From assembly GCF_001428005.1 (NCBI RefSeq), contig NZ_LMSB01000056.1, positions 127,404 through 191,403 on the forward strand: DNA of 64,000 nucleotides, read 5' to 3'. The position numbers were made by a program, and so were the translations under genes. Below, piece after piece: positions 51,538 to 59,233 of the stretch (its first letter is position 1; every line of letters begins with the position of its first letter). The DNA comes from Arthrobacter sp. Soil736. Lineage in GTDB: Bacteria > Actinomycetota > Actinomycetes > Actinomycetales > Micrococcaceae. Below the pieces are notes generated by a model. That model was not told the origin of the DNA. It was given only the letters and a program-made list of their open reading frames with translations, and made no database searches.

Positions 51538-52356
51538 ATGCCCGAGGAGAAGTACGTCGCTGTGGTCCAGCAGCCGGTTGCACCGCAGCAGCGCGGCGAG
51601 GCCGCGTTCTTCGACGTCGACAACACCCTCATGAAGGGCGCCAGCCTTTTTCACGTGGCCCGGAAAATGCATCAACGCGGTGCATTCACCCTTCCTCAAG
51701 CTGCCGGAATGGCGTGGAAGCAGTTTAAGTTCGTGCTCCGCGGCGAGAACATGGACGATGTCCACGCGGTGCGGGATTCCGCACTGACCCTCGCGGCCGG
51801 CATCACGGAGGAGGACATCAAAGCCCTGGGCGAGGAAGTCTTCGACGAGATGATCGCCTCCCGGATCTGGCCAGGCACAAAAGCCCTGGCCGAGCAGCAC
51901 CTGCGGGTGGGGCGCAAGGTCTGGCTGGTCACCGCCACTCCGATCGAAGTGGCCACCGTCATCTCCACGCGGTTGGGCCTCACCGGCGCCCTGGGAACCG
52001 TGGGTGAGATCAGGAACGGCTTCTACACCGGGCGACTCGTGGGCGACATCCTGCACGGGGCTGCCAAGGCCGTTGCGGTCCAGGGCATCGCCGACGCCGA
52101 AGGCCTGGAGCTCAAACGGTGCTGGGCCTACAGCGACTCGTACAACGACATCCCGCTGCTCACCCTCGTGGGCCATCCCGTGGCCATCAACCCGGACGCC
52201 CGGCTGCGCAAGCACGCCCGCGAGCACAACTGGCCGGTCTACGATTTCCGCTCCGGCCGCCGCGCCGCCACGCTGGGCCTCAAGGCAGCCACAGCGGGCG
52301 GAGCCATCTACGGCCTCTGGCGCGGCTACTCCCGCTTCCGCGGCCCGCGGATCTGA
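51538..52356 (+). CDS. HAD-IB family phosphatase (SerB-like)
   Basis: Haloacid-dehalogenase phosphatase of 272 residues. Motif I AAFFDVDNTLMKGAS (nucleophile Asp), motif II WLVTATPIEVATV (Thr), motif III Lys near GAAKAVAVQG, motif IV YSDSYNDIPLL. This subgroup (like mycobacterial SerB1, from memory) dephosphorylates lysophospholipids or small molecules rather than phosphoserine. The C-terminal hydrophobic segment (AATAGGAIYGLWRGY) may touch the membrane. ATG 51538 is preferred over an earlier start at 51463 by family length. Confidence 0.9.
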   Translation: MPEEKYVAVVQQPVAPQQRGEAAFFDVDNTLMKGASLFHVARKMHQRGAFTLPQAAGMAWKQFKFVLRGENMDDVHAVRDSALTLAAGITEEDIKALGEEVFDEMIASRIWPGTKALAEQHLRVGRKVWLVTATPIEVATVISTRLGLTGALGTVGEIRNGFYTGRLVGDILHGAAKAVAVQGIADAEGLELKRCWAYSDSYNDIPLLTLVGHPVAINPDARLRKHAREHNWPVYDFRSGRRAATLGLKAATAGGAIYGLWRGYSRFRGPRI

Positions 52357-52373
52357 CGCCCTCCCTTCCCCGC

Positions 52374-52431
52374 GACGCGCAAAATCCCTGAGGACACCTG
52401 AATTCCCGCGTCGCCGGGAAATTTGCGCGTC
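52374..52431. repeat. 58-bp palindrome between the HAD phosphatase and bS22 genes
   Basis: GACGCGCAAAATCCC (52374-52388) pairs with GGGAAATTTGCGCGTC (52416-52431), one base bulged, with a ~27-nt centre. Same size and placement (after a gene end) as the other palindromes, but a different sequence. Confidence 0.7.
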
Positions 52432-52483
52432 ACGAGGCACGTTCCGTGTCGGGAAACGCCGTAGGCGTCCCCCGGAACGCAAA

Positions 52484-52514
52484 AATGCCCGCACCCTCGA
52501 AAGGGGCGGGCATT
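52484..52514 (-). terminator. Rho-independent terminator after bS22
   Basis: On the minus strand AATGCCCGC pairs with GCGGGCATT across a CCC/GGG inner stem and a TTTCGA loop, followed by TTTTT. It lies 19 nt past the bS22 stop. Confidence 0.85.
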
Positions 52515-52532
52515 GACGCGTAGAAAGTATCT

Positions 52533-52631
52533 CTACTTCTTATTGCGGCGCTGGTGGCGCGTCTTACGAAGCAACTTGCGGTGCTTCTTCTTGGCCATAC
52601 GCTTGCGACGCTTCTTAATAACTGAACCCAC
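52533..52631 (-). CDS. Small ribosomal protein bS22 (AURKAIP1/COX24 domain), 32 residues
   Basis: Tiny, extremely basic protein of 32 residues, too short for most gene callers. GTG 52631 begins MGSVIKKRRKRMAKKKHRKL, and the rest is LLRKTRHQRRNKK-like. This matches bS22, an actinobacterial protein seen bound to the 30S subunit in mycobacterial ribosomes (from memory). A ribosome site (AAGGAA) precedes the start and a terminator follows. The same bldC-bS22 neighbourhood occurs in mycobacteria (Rv0500A-Rv0500B, from memory). Confidence 0.93.
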   Translation of the reverse strand: MGSVIKKRRKRMAKKKHRKLLRKTRHQRRNKK

Positions 52632-52857
52632 GAAAGTTCCTTACAAACTAGATGCAGTACCTGTCTGATGGAGAAGGTCCGTGGACTAAGCAACAGACTG
52701 AAACAACTGACAGATTCTTACAATGACGTAAAACGTTCTTTAACAGGGTACCGCTTATCCGGAGCACCTACTGACCGGCCCCGTCCCATGACCTGCAGCC
52801 GCCCCCAAGGCGGCTGCATCGGCCATGAAGACCGTGCGGACAGCCGAGCGCCGGCTT

Positions 52858-53070
52858 TTACGCGGTATCCGAGTGTCCGTCGACAACAGCGCCTTTGAGG
52901 TACTGCTCGACGGCGCTCTCCGGAACCCGGTAGGACCGGCCAAACCGGACCGCGGGCATTTCCCCGGAGTGGACCAAGCGATACACGGTCATCTTGGAGA
53001 CACGCATAAGCTCAGCCACCTCGGCCACGGTCAAGAACTTGGCGTTCGAGAAGTTCGACTCTGCGGACAT
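52858..53070 (-). CDS. bldC: BldC-family DNA-binding protein (MerR/excisionase-like HTH)
   Basis: Small regulator of 70 residues. KFLTVAEVAELMRVSKMTVY is the winged helix-turn-helix, followed by VHSGEMPAVRFGRSYRVPES, the wing; the shape matches BldC, a developmental DNA-binding protein that coats promoter direct repeats. An earlier in-frame start at 53142 exists, but ATG 53070 fits the family length, with AGGA upstream. bS22 follows downstream; a hairpin at 52795-52817 lies in the 226-bp gap between, with no gene there. Confidence 0.92.
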   Translation of the reverse strand: MSAESNFSNAKFLTVAEVAELMRVSKMTVYRLVHSGEMPAVRFGRSYRVPESAVEQYLKGAVVDGHSDTA

Positions 53071-53173
53071 TTCCCATATTCCTTTGCTCTCAGCAACTTG
53101 CGGCGACCCCAATTTGTCTTCGGTGCGCCGATGCTGAGCCATCGAACAACCGTGTGCTAGTTACTCTAGAGGC

Positions 53174-54337
53174 TCACGGGGCCATTGTGAAAGCCCGGCG
53201 TTTCCGCGACGAAGCAGCAAGCTGTTCCAGCACCGAAGCCGTCACATCCCACTCCATGCAGGCGTCGGTCACGCTCTGGCCGTAGACCAGGCTGGAACGT
53301 CCCGCGGCATGTTCGGCGACATCCAGGTTCTGGGCCCCGCCAACCAGGAAGCTTTCCAGCATGACGCCGGCGATGGCACCTGCCGCCTCGCCCGTACCCT
53401 CGAGCTGGGCGCCGATTTCGAGCGCAACCTCGGCCTGGCGGTGGTGGCTCTTGCCGCTGTTGGCGTGGCTGGCATCCACAATCAGCCTCGGGTTCAGGTT
53501 CTTGGCAGCGAGCTTGGCTGACGCCGCCTCGACGTCGGCCGCGAAGTAGTTGGGACCCTTGCGCCCGCCGCGAAGAATTACGTGCGTATCCGGGTTTCCC
53601 GCGGTGGCCACGAGCGCGGCCCGGCCGTCGCCGTCGATCCCCAGGAAAGCCTGAGCGGCCGCAGCGGCGCTGCAGGCGTCGACCGCAACTTGGAGGTCGC
53701 CGTCGGTCCCGTTCTTGAAGCCGATGGGCATGGAGAGCCCAGAGGCGAGCTGGCGGTGGATCTGGCTTTCCGTGGTCCGGGCGCCGATGGCTCCCCAGGA
53801 CACCAGGTCCGCCATGTACTGGGGGCTGATCGGTTCGAGGAACTCGGTGGCGGCCGGCAGTCCCAGTGCCGTGACCTGCTGCAGGAAACGCCGGGCGGCG
53901 CGCAGGCCGCCGGCGATGTCGTGCGTTCCGTCGAGGCGAGGATCGTTGATTAGGCCCTTCCAGCCCACCGTGGTGCGCGGCTTTTCGAAGTACGCGCGCA
54001 TCACGATCAGCAGGTCTTCCTTGTGCTTCTCGGCCTGGCTGACAAGGCGGCGGGCGTATTCGAGGCCGGCCTTGGGGTCGTGGATGGAGCACGGGCCCAC
54101 GATCACCAGCAGGCGGTCGTCCACGCCGTCCATGATGGCGCGGACTTCATCCCGGCCGCGTTCGACGACGTCCGCCACGCGGGCGTCCAGGGGCAGTTCC
54201 GCGATCATCTCCTGCGGAGTGGGCAGCGCAGTGAACTCACTGACCCTCAGGTTCGACGTTGTTTGCTGCGACGCGGGCTGCTTCGATGCCGGCTGTTTAG
54301 ACGTCGGCTGCTGGGTTTCGGTGGCTGCGGTGCTCAT
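53174..54337 (-). CDS. aroG: 3-deoxy-7-phosphoheptulonate (DAHP) synthase, class I
   Basis: First step of the shikimate pathway: condenses phosphoenolpyruvate and erythrose 4-phosphate. The 387 residues have an N-terminal Thr/Gln/Ser-rich tail, then LLVIVGPCSIHDPKAGLEYA (metal and PEP site), MRAYFEKPRTTVGWKGLIND, GARTTESQIHRQLASGLSMP, VILRGGRKGPNY, and IVDASHANSGKSHHRQ (metal-binding His), as in class I-alpha enzymes normally inhibited by Phe, Tyr or Trp. It is controlled by a leader peptide with Trp, Tyr and Phe codons just upstream. ATG 54337 follows ACAGGACC. Confidence 0.96.
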   Translation of the reverse strand: MSTAATETQQPTSKQPASKQPASQQTTSNLRVSEFTALPTPQEMIAELPLDARVADVVERGRDEVRAIMDGVDDRLLVIVGPCSIHDPKAGLEYARRLVSQAEKHKEDLLIVMRAYFEKPRTTVGWKGLINDPRLDGTHDIAGGLRAARRFLQQVTALGLPAATEFLEPISPQYMADLVSWGAIGARTTESQIHRQLASGLSMPIGFKNGTDGDLQVAVDACSAAAAAQAFLGIDGDGRAALVATAGNPDTHVILRGGRKGPNYFAADVEAASAKLAAKNLNPRLIVDASHANSGKSHHRQAEVALEIGAQLEGTGEAAGAIAGVMLESFLVGGAQNLDVAEHAAGRSSLVYGQSVTDACMEWDVTASVLEQLAASSRKRRAFTMAP

Positions 54338-54402
54338 TTGCGGGTCCTGTTCCGGGTGGTGCGGAGCGGGCCCAAATCAGAACCCGCCGGAGAAATGGCG
54401 AA

Positions 54403-54504
54403 GGGCAGAGAATGATCTCTGCCCTGTTGGCTCTGAAGGAAAGTTGGATGCGTGTCAGTTAGACGCGGGCCCCTCCAGAGCCAACGAAAAATACGCATAC
54501 CAAC
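54403..54504 (-). promoter_or_regulatory. Candidate transcription attenuator before DAHP synthase
   Basis: Minus-strand RNA can form alternative pairings. Region 1 (54504-54493, Trp-Tyr codons) matches region 3 (54453-54443, GUUGG/CCAAC and AUGCGU/ACGCAU). Region 2 (54485-54476) matches region 4 (54435-54426) as GUUGGCUCUG/CAGAGCCAAC. Pairings 1:3 and 2:4 exclude each other. A 9-bp hairpin GGGCAGAGA/TCTCTGCCC (54424-54403) follows, then UUCGCCAUUUCU, a weak terminator tail. Ribosome stalling at the aromatic codons would favour 2:4. Mechanism inferred from layout. Confidence 0.7.
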
Positions 54505-54514
54505 GGTTAGTCAT
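54455..54514 (-). CDS. Aromatic-codon leader peptide MTNRWYAYFSLALEGPASN
   Basis: A 19-residue open frame upstream of DAHP synthase, in the same direction. Its middle reads Trp-Tyr-Ala-Tyr-Phe, an enrichment of the three amino acids made by the pathway. An alternative start at 54526 adds MVLA. The UGA stop is immediately followed by region 3 of the attenuator. It ends 118 nt before the DAHP synthase ATG. The ribosome site is weak. No known protein function; the role would be sensing charged tRNA(Trp/Tyr/Phe). Confidence 0.75.
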   Translation of the reverse strand: MTNRWYAYFSLALEGPASN

Positions 54515-54610
54515 AGCCAAGACCATAACGGCCGAACGCACCGTCCGCAAACTGGGGCGTCACAAAACTCCGCGTGACGCCCCTCATCCCACTTGTCGCC
54601 CTCCCTGACC

Positions 54611-54676
54611 CAACTAGGTGGCAGCAGGTGTCGTTTTGAGCCGCCAAAACGACACCTGCTGCTACCTAGTTGGGGT
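54611..54676. repeat. 66-bp intergenic palindrome, family A copy 2
   Basis: CCCAACTAGGTGGCAGCAGG pairs with CCTGCTGCTACCTAGTTGGG (one mismatch), and GTGTCGTTTT with AAAACGACAC inside. It has the same length as, and about 85% identity to, the copy at 9452-9517. It lies between the DAHP synthase leader and the esterase 3' end. Confidence 0.88.
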
Positions 54677-54704
54677 GTGCGGTGGGGATCGCGGAACTTT
54701 CGTC

Positions 54705-55712
54705 TTAGCCCAGCAGCTTGCGCAGGAACTGCAGCTGCCGGATCCAGTGATGCTCCTGCCCGCCTTCGTGGTTGTTGAAACGGTAGACGTCGATGTCTTT
54801 GGATGCCCCTCCGCCGGCGTCCGTCCCGTAGGCGTTGTAGCCGGCGAAGACGGTGGAGGGCGGGCAGACATCGTCCATCTGCGCCGCCGAGAACAGCGCC
54901 GGGACCGTCGCGGCGCGGCCCAGGTTGACGCCGTCGAAATAGTTCAGCACGGCGAGCGTCGGCTCGTATAGCTCGCGGTGCCGGCCCAGGAACGCGGCGA
55001 TCTCGGTGTAGGGTCCGCGGGGCGTGATGTCGATGGCGCGGGGGAAGTCCTGCAGGAACGGGACGTCCGGCAGTGCGGCGATGACGCCGTCGAGCCTTCC
55101 GGCAGTCAGCCCGGCGACGGCGACCGCGATGCCGCCGCCCTGGCTCACCCCCGCGACCACAACCCGCGAGGCATCGACGTCGGGGTGCGCCTGCACGGCC
55201 TCGACGGCCCGGAAGGCGTCCACGTACACGCGGCGGTAGTAGTAGTCCTCGCGGCTGCCGGCACCGCGCGTCATCAGCCCCGCGTGGGCCACGTCGCCGG
55301 CCGAGGGGTGAGGATCGGCGGTTTGGCCGACGGCTCCCCCGTAGCCCTGCCCGCGGGTGTCCATGATGAAGTGCGCATAGCCTGCCTGGGCCCACTTCGT
55401 GTCCTGGTTTGCCAGGCCGCGGCCCCCGGAATAGCCGGCGTACTGCACGACGGCGGGCAGCCGGGTTCCGGCCTCCCTGTTCGCCGGGAGGTGCAGCCAG
55501 CCCTTGACCGGGGAGCCTCCGTAGCCGGCGAACGTGACATCGAAGGTGTCGATCACGGCCAGGTAGTTGTCCACCGGCTCGAAGACGGCGTCCAGGGGGA
55601 ACTCCCGGGATTCGCTGATGGTCCGGTCCCAGAAGGCGTCAAGATCGGCGGGGACCGTGACGCCGGATGTGTAACCGCGCAGCTGTTCCAGCGGGAGATC
55701 GAAGAGGGGCAT
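54705..55712 (-). CDS. Acetyl-xylan esterase / cephalosporin-C deacetylase (AXE1)
   Basis: Alpha/beta-hydrolase of 335 residues in carbohydrate esterase family 7. Catalytic Ser in VVAGVSQGGGIAVA, Asp in SAAQMDDVCPPSTVFA, His in RFNNHEGGQEHHW; the RGQG motif MDTRGQGYGG also fits CE7. It removes acetyl groups from xylo-oligosaccharides or cephalosporins and acts in the cytoplasm (no signal peptide). It is followed upstream by a broken rhamnulokinase, suggesting a former plant-sugar utilisation locus. Confidence 0.92.
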   Translation of the reverse strand: MPLFDLPLEQLRGYTSGVTVPADLDAFWDRTISESREFPLDAVFEPVDNYLAVIDTFDVTFAGYGGSPVKGWLHLPANREAGTRLPAVVQYAGYSGGRGLANQDTKWAQAGYAHFIMDTRGQGYGGAVGQTADPHPSAGDVAHAGLMTRGAGSREDYYYRRVYVDAFRAVEAVQAHPDVDASRVVVAGVSQGGGIAVAVAGLTAGRLDGVIAALPDVPFLQDFPRAIDITPRGPYTEIAAFLGRHRELYEPTLAVLNYFDGVNLGRAATVPALFSAAQMDDVCPPSTVFAGYNAYGTDAGGGASKDIDVYRFNNHEGGQEHHWIRQLQFLRKLLG

Positions 55713-55846
55713 GGGTTTTCCGTTCTCTGGATCGGGGTGGTGTTCGTTTCCGTGATCCTGTCAGGCGGGCACCCGGGATTCCAGCCGCCACGACGCCATG
55801 TTGAGGACTGTGTCTCAGTGCGGCTGCGTGCCGCGTGCCCCGCCTC

Positions 55847-57154
55847 TCAGACCAGCGACGACTGGAAGCTGTCCAGCGACTGTGATGCGCGCACCAGGGC
55901 GCGCAGCTCGGCCATGCCCCCGGCGAGGGCGCCGCCGGCGCGGGCGCCGCCGGCGCGGGCTTGCACCAGTACGTTGCCGAGGGCCGTGGCTTCCACCGGT
56001 CCGGCGATCACGCGCTTGCCGGTGGCTTCCGCAGTGAGCTGGCACAGGAGCCGGTTCTGCGAGCCGCCTCCGACGATGTGCACGGTATCGACGGCAACGT
56101 CCGCGAGCCGTCCGGCCTCGGAGATGGTCCGGGCGTAGCCGGCGGCAAGGCTGTCCAGAATGCAGCGGACGATGTGCGCCGGATCGTCCGGCAGGACGTT
56201 GCCGATGTTCCGGACGGCGGCGCGGATACGCTCGGGCATGTTGTCCGGGGCGATGAACGCGGGGTCGTCTGCGTTGATCCGCGGCCCGCCCGGGGGCAGT
56301 ACGGCTGCGGCGTCCAGCAGTTCTTCCAAGGCGGGCCGGTAGCCTTCCTGCGCCCACGTTCGCTGGCATTCGCTGAGCAGCCAGAGCCCGCCGACGTTGC
56401 GCAGGTACCGGATGGTGCCGTCCACGCCGCGTTCGTTGGTGAAGTTCGCCGCCCGGCTGGCCTCGGTGAGGACGGGATGGTTCAGTTCAACTCCCACGAG
56501 CGACCACGTGCCCGAGGATATGTACGCGAAGTTTCCCTGTTCTGCGGGGACAGCCGCGACGGCGGAGGCGGTGTCGTGCGAGCCGACCGCCACCACCTTG
56601 GTATTCGCGGGTAGCCCCGTCCGCTCGACGATCCCGGGCAACAGCGTGCCGATGGTTTCACCGGGCTGGACCAGCGGCGGAAACAGGTTTTTCGGCAGCC
56701 CCAGGGCCGTGAAAAACTCGGTGGCCCACTCCCCCGCCACGGCGTCGAAGAGGCCTGTGGTGGAGGCGTTGGTGGCCTCGGTGGGCCGCTGCCCGGTGAG
56801 CAGGAACGCGATCAGGTCAGGAATGAGCAGCGCCTGCAGCCCGTCCAGTTCACGTTCTGCGGCGAGCTGGTAGATGGTGTTGAACTGCAGGAACTGCAGC
56901 CCCGTGGTGGCGTAAAGCCGGGACTCGTCCAAGTGCCGGTGCACTCCGGCCACGGCCGCGCGGCTGCGTTCGTCACGGTAGCTGAACGGCTGCGCCATGA
57001 GTGCGCCGGCGGCGTTGACCAGGCCGTAGTCCACCGCCCAGGTGTCGATGCCGATGCTCATGAGGTGCTCCCCGCGCTCCGCGGCGACGCGTCCGGCCGC
57101 CGCGAGGCCCGCGAGGACCTCGGCGAACAGGGCGTCGAAGCCCCAGCGCAGGCC
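55847..57154 (-). pseudogene. rhaB: Rhamnulokinase, 5'-truncated
   Basis: FGGY-family sugar kinase lacking its N-terminal ~50 residues. Homology begins at LRWGFDALFAEVLAGL and runs to the end: IGIDTWAVDYGLV, LYATTGLQFLQFNTIYQLA, VGSHDTASAVAAVP, YISSGTWSLVGVE, HIVGGGSQNRLLCQ and GPVEATALGN are all intact. The missing start includes the first phosphate-binding loop, so the product would be dead. Beyond 57154 the frame continues through DNA that is antisense to a LacI-type regulator fragment. It is the left side of a deletion scar at 57155-57168. Confidence 0.88.
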
Positions 57155-57167
57155 AGCTGCCGGACGG

Positions 57168-57470
57168 TGCGCCAATGACCTGCTGGCCCTCGGCGTCATG
57201 CAGTCCCTGGCCATGATGCACAAACTCAGGATTCCCGAGGACATCGCACTGATCGGCTATGACGACATCGACTTCGCGGTGTCTGCAGTGGTGCCGCTAT
57301 CCTCCTTCCGGCCGCCCACGGAAGCCCTGGGACGGACGGCCATCCAGCTGCTGGCCGAGGAGCTGGACACAACGGATTCGGCGCAGCCGCACCACCGCGC
57401 GGTCATCTTCACTCCGGAACTCGTGGTGCGGCAAAGCACCTCCGGGGCCGAGGGCTCTTCCGCCGGCTAG
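57168..57470 (+). pseudogene. LacI-family regulator, only the C-terminal third remains
   Basis: Reads CANDLLALGVMQSL, IPEDIALIGYDDIDFA, PLSSFRPPTEALGRTAIQLL, and FTPELVVRQST, the standard C-terminus of LacI/GalR repressors, ending at TAG 57470. The DNA-binding domain and most of the sugar-binding core are missing. The break lies exactly where the divergent rhamnulokinase is truncated, so one deletion removed both 5' ends and the shared promoter region. Confidence 0.87.
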
Positions 57471-57710
57471 ATTTCCGATATGTTTTCGCCGCAGAGATAG
57501 CGGCGATCCCCGCTTCGCCAAGGGCAGAAGGTGGAACCGCCACCAACTCCGCCGAGATGGTTTTTCGTAAACATTTTGCCGGGCTCAATTGGCGTGCGTG
57601 TCATTGGCGCCCCGCGTGCAACTTGGAAAGATCATACGAAGTCGTTGACGTGTGGTCTCGCTCACACCCTGACCCGCTCTTCGCCGTTTCAGAACTTAGT
57701 TGTCGCTGTT

Positions 57711-57727
57711 AGGCCATGTCATGGCCT
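57711..57727 (+). promoter_or_regulatory. 17-bp palindrome upstream of the ridA-oxidase-ABC operon
   Basis: AGGCCATG-T-CATGGCCT is a perfect inverted repeat 27 nt before the ridA start. It sits where an operator for a local repressor or activator would be. The rest of the 284-bp gap (57471-57754) contains no gene; TTGACG at about 57647 could be a -35 element. Confidence 0.45.
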
Positions 57728-57754
57728 GCGCCCTGCCCCAACATAGGAGTCTCA

Positions 57755-58138
57755 TTGCCGCAAGCAAGTATTGTTCACACCTCCGACGCCCCGGGCCTGC
57801 CCGTGCTGTCCCAGGCCGTCGCCACTGACCAGTTCGTCCTGACATCCGGGCAGGTCGGTCTTGAGCCCGTCGAAGGCACGGTGCCGGAGTCTTTCACCGA
57901 CGAGGTGCGACAAGCCTGTCGTAACCTCCAGGAAGTCCTCCGAGCAGGAGAATGCTCCATGGCTGACGTTGTCCGGACATTTTGTGTACTAACCGATGCC
58001 AGCCAGCTTGCCGAATTCAATGCCGAATACATCAACTGGTTTCCGGGAAACAAACCGGCTCGAACAACCATCGTGGCTGGCCTCGTCGGACCCTTCAGGT
58101 TCGAAATCGAGGCAACGGCCCTGAAAACCAAGGGATGA
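57755..58138 (+). CDS. ridA: RidA (YjgF/UK114) family enamine/imine deaminase
   Basis: Trimeric cytosolic protein of 127 residues that hydrolyses reactive 2-imino/enamine acids to 2-keto acids. Signature blocks: VATDQFVLTSGQVGLEP near the N-terminus, MADVVRTFCVLTD, and KPARTTIVAGLVGPFRFEIEA... where the conserved Arg binds the substrate carboxylate. TTG 57755 with TAGGAG about 5 nt before it is the start. The stop overlaps the oxidase ATG. Its place before an imino-acid-producing oxidase makes detoxification of that product the natural role. Confidence 0.92.
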   Translation: MPQASIVHTSDAPGLPVLSQAVATDQFVLTSGQVGLEPVEGTVPESFTDEVRQACRNLQEVLRAGECSMADVVRTFCVLTDASQLAEFNAEYINWFPGNKPARTTIVAGLVGPFRFEIEATALKTKG

Positions 58139-59133
58139 GCACCCCATGTCCTGCGGTGGTTGTAGTGGGTGCGGGCGTCATCGGTCTCACCACAGCCCTT
58201 GTGGCAGCCCGGGCGGGCCATAAAGTCACGGTCGTGGCGGCGAACCGCCCCGAAGAAACGGTTTCCTCGGTAGCGGCCGCGATCTGGGCCCCTTACCATG
58301 CGGAACCAGCGACCTGGATCGGACCGTGGGCGGCCACCACATTCGAGGTACTTGCCGGGCTCGCGGCTACTGTGCCGGAAGCGGGTGTGCAGATGCGTGA
58401 AGGCATCGTCGTACACCGTGCGGGAACCGCGCCGCTCCGGTGGGCGGCGACCGTTGCCGGCAACCGACCCGCCCGTGCGGACGAGGTACCGGAGGGTGCC
58501 GCTGGCGGGACAGTCTGCACCGTGCCGATTGCAACCATGTCCATATACCTCCCGTGGCTGCAGCAGCAGTGCACGTCGCTGGGAGTGAAGTGGGCATGGC
58601 GCCTGGTGCAGTCCCTCGCCGAGGCGGCTGACCAAGACGCGGTCGTTGTCCTGGCAACGGGGCTGCAAAGCCATGGCCTGCACAGTGACGATGGCCTCTA
58701 CCCCGTACGCGGGCAAGTCGCCCGCATCGGGAACGCGTCGATAGAGCAGTGGATCATCGACGACGCCAACCCGGCCGGCTCCACTTATGTCATCCCCCGC
58801 GCCAATGAGATTATCTGCGGCGGAACCGCCGAGATCGGAGCAACGAGTCTGCTTCCGGACAGGGAAACCGAACACAGAATCATGGACTCTGCCGTGAGGT
58901 TATTCCCGGGGCTCGCAGAGGGAACGTTTCTGGGCAGCAGGGTTGGGCTGCGCCCCGGGCGGCACCTCATTCGACTGGAACTCCGGGACGAGGAGGAACG
59001 CTCGGTCATACATAGCTACGGCCATGGCGGTTCCGGCGTGACAGTGTCCTGGGGCGTGGCCTACGCAACCCTGGATCTGATCGGCAAGGCGGCGTCGTCG
59101 TCACAACAGAGAACGGTGACCCGGCCCCACTAA
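58135..59133 (+). CDS. D-amino-acid oxidase (DAO family, FAD-dependent)
   Basis: Flavoenzyme of 332 residues that oxidises D-amino acids to imino acids with H2O2 release. Dinucleotide loop VVVVGAGVIGLTTALVAA; GLYPVRGQV; substrate Arg in SRVGLRPGRHLIRLE; and FAD-closing IHSYGHGGSGVTVSWG, all as in D-amino-acid oxidase and D-aspartate oxidase. Glycine or sarcosine oxidase activity is less likely given the motif set. The start overlaps ridA (ATGA), and the import system follows at once, so uptake, oxidation and imine clearance are coded together. Confidence 0.92.
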   Translation: MSTPCPAVVVVGAGVIGLTTALVAARAGHKVTVVAANRPEETVSSVAAAIWAPYHAEPATWIGPWAATTFEVLAGLAATVPEAGVQMREGIVVHRAGTAPLRWAATVAGNRPARADEVPEGAAGGTVCTVPIATMSIYLPWLQQQCTSLGVKWAWRLVQSLAEAADQDAVVVLATGLQSHGLHSDDGLYPVRGQVARIGNASIEQWIIDDANPAGSTYVIPRANEIICGGTAEIGATSLLPDRETEHRIMDSAVRLFPGLAEGTFLGSRVGLRPGRHLIRLELRDEEERSVIHSYGHGGSGVTVSWGVAYATLDLIGKAASSSQQRTVTRPH

Positions 59134-59233
59134 GCGGCCCGACACGAAAACACACACTCTTACTTCGCCGAAGAGGCATGCCCCACAGCCGTGGCGTGGC
59201 TCCAACGCGCCCATTTAGCAAAAAGGAATCACC

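Noticed and set aside
52636..52857. tRNA or small RNA in the bldC-bS22 gap
   Set aside because: No cloverleaf or conserved T-loop seen; only a short GC hairpin at 52795-52817.
55847..57244. Intact rhamnulokinase starting at 57244
   Set aside because: The first ~30 residues are antisense to a LacI-type regulator fragment and have no kinase homology.
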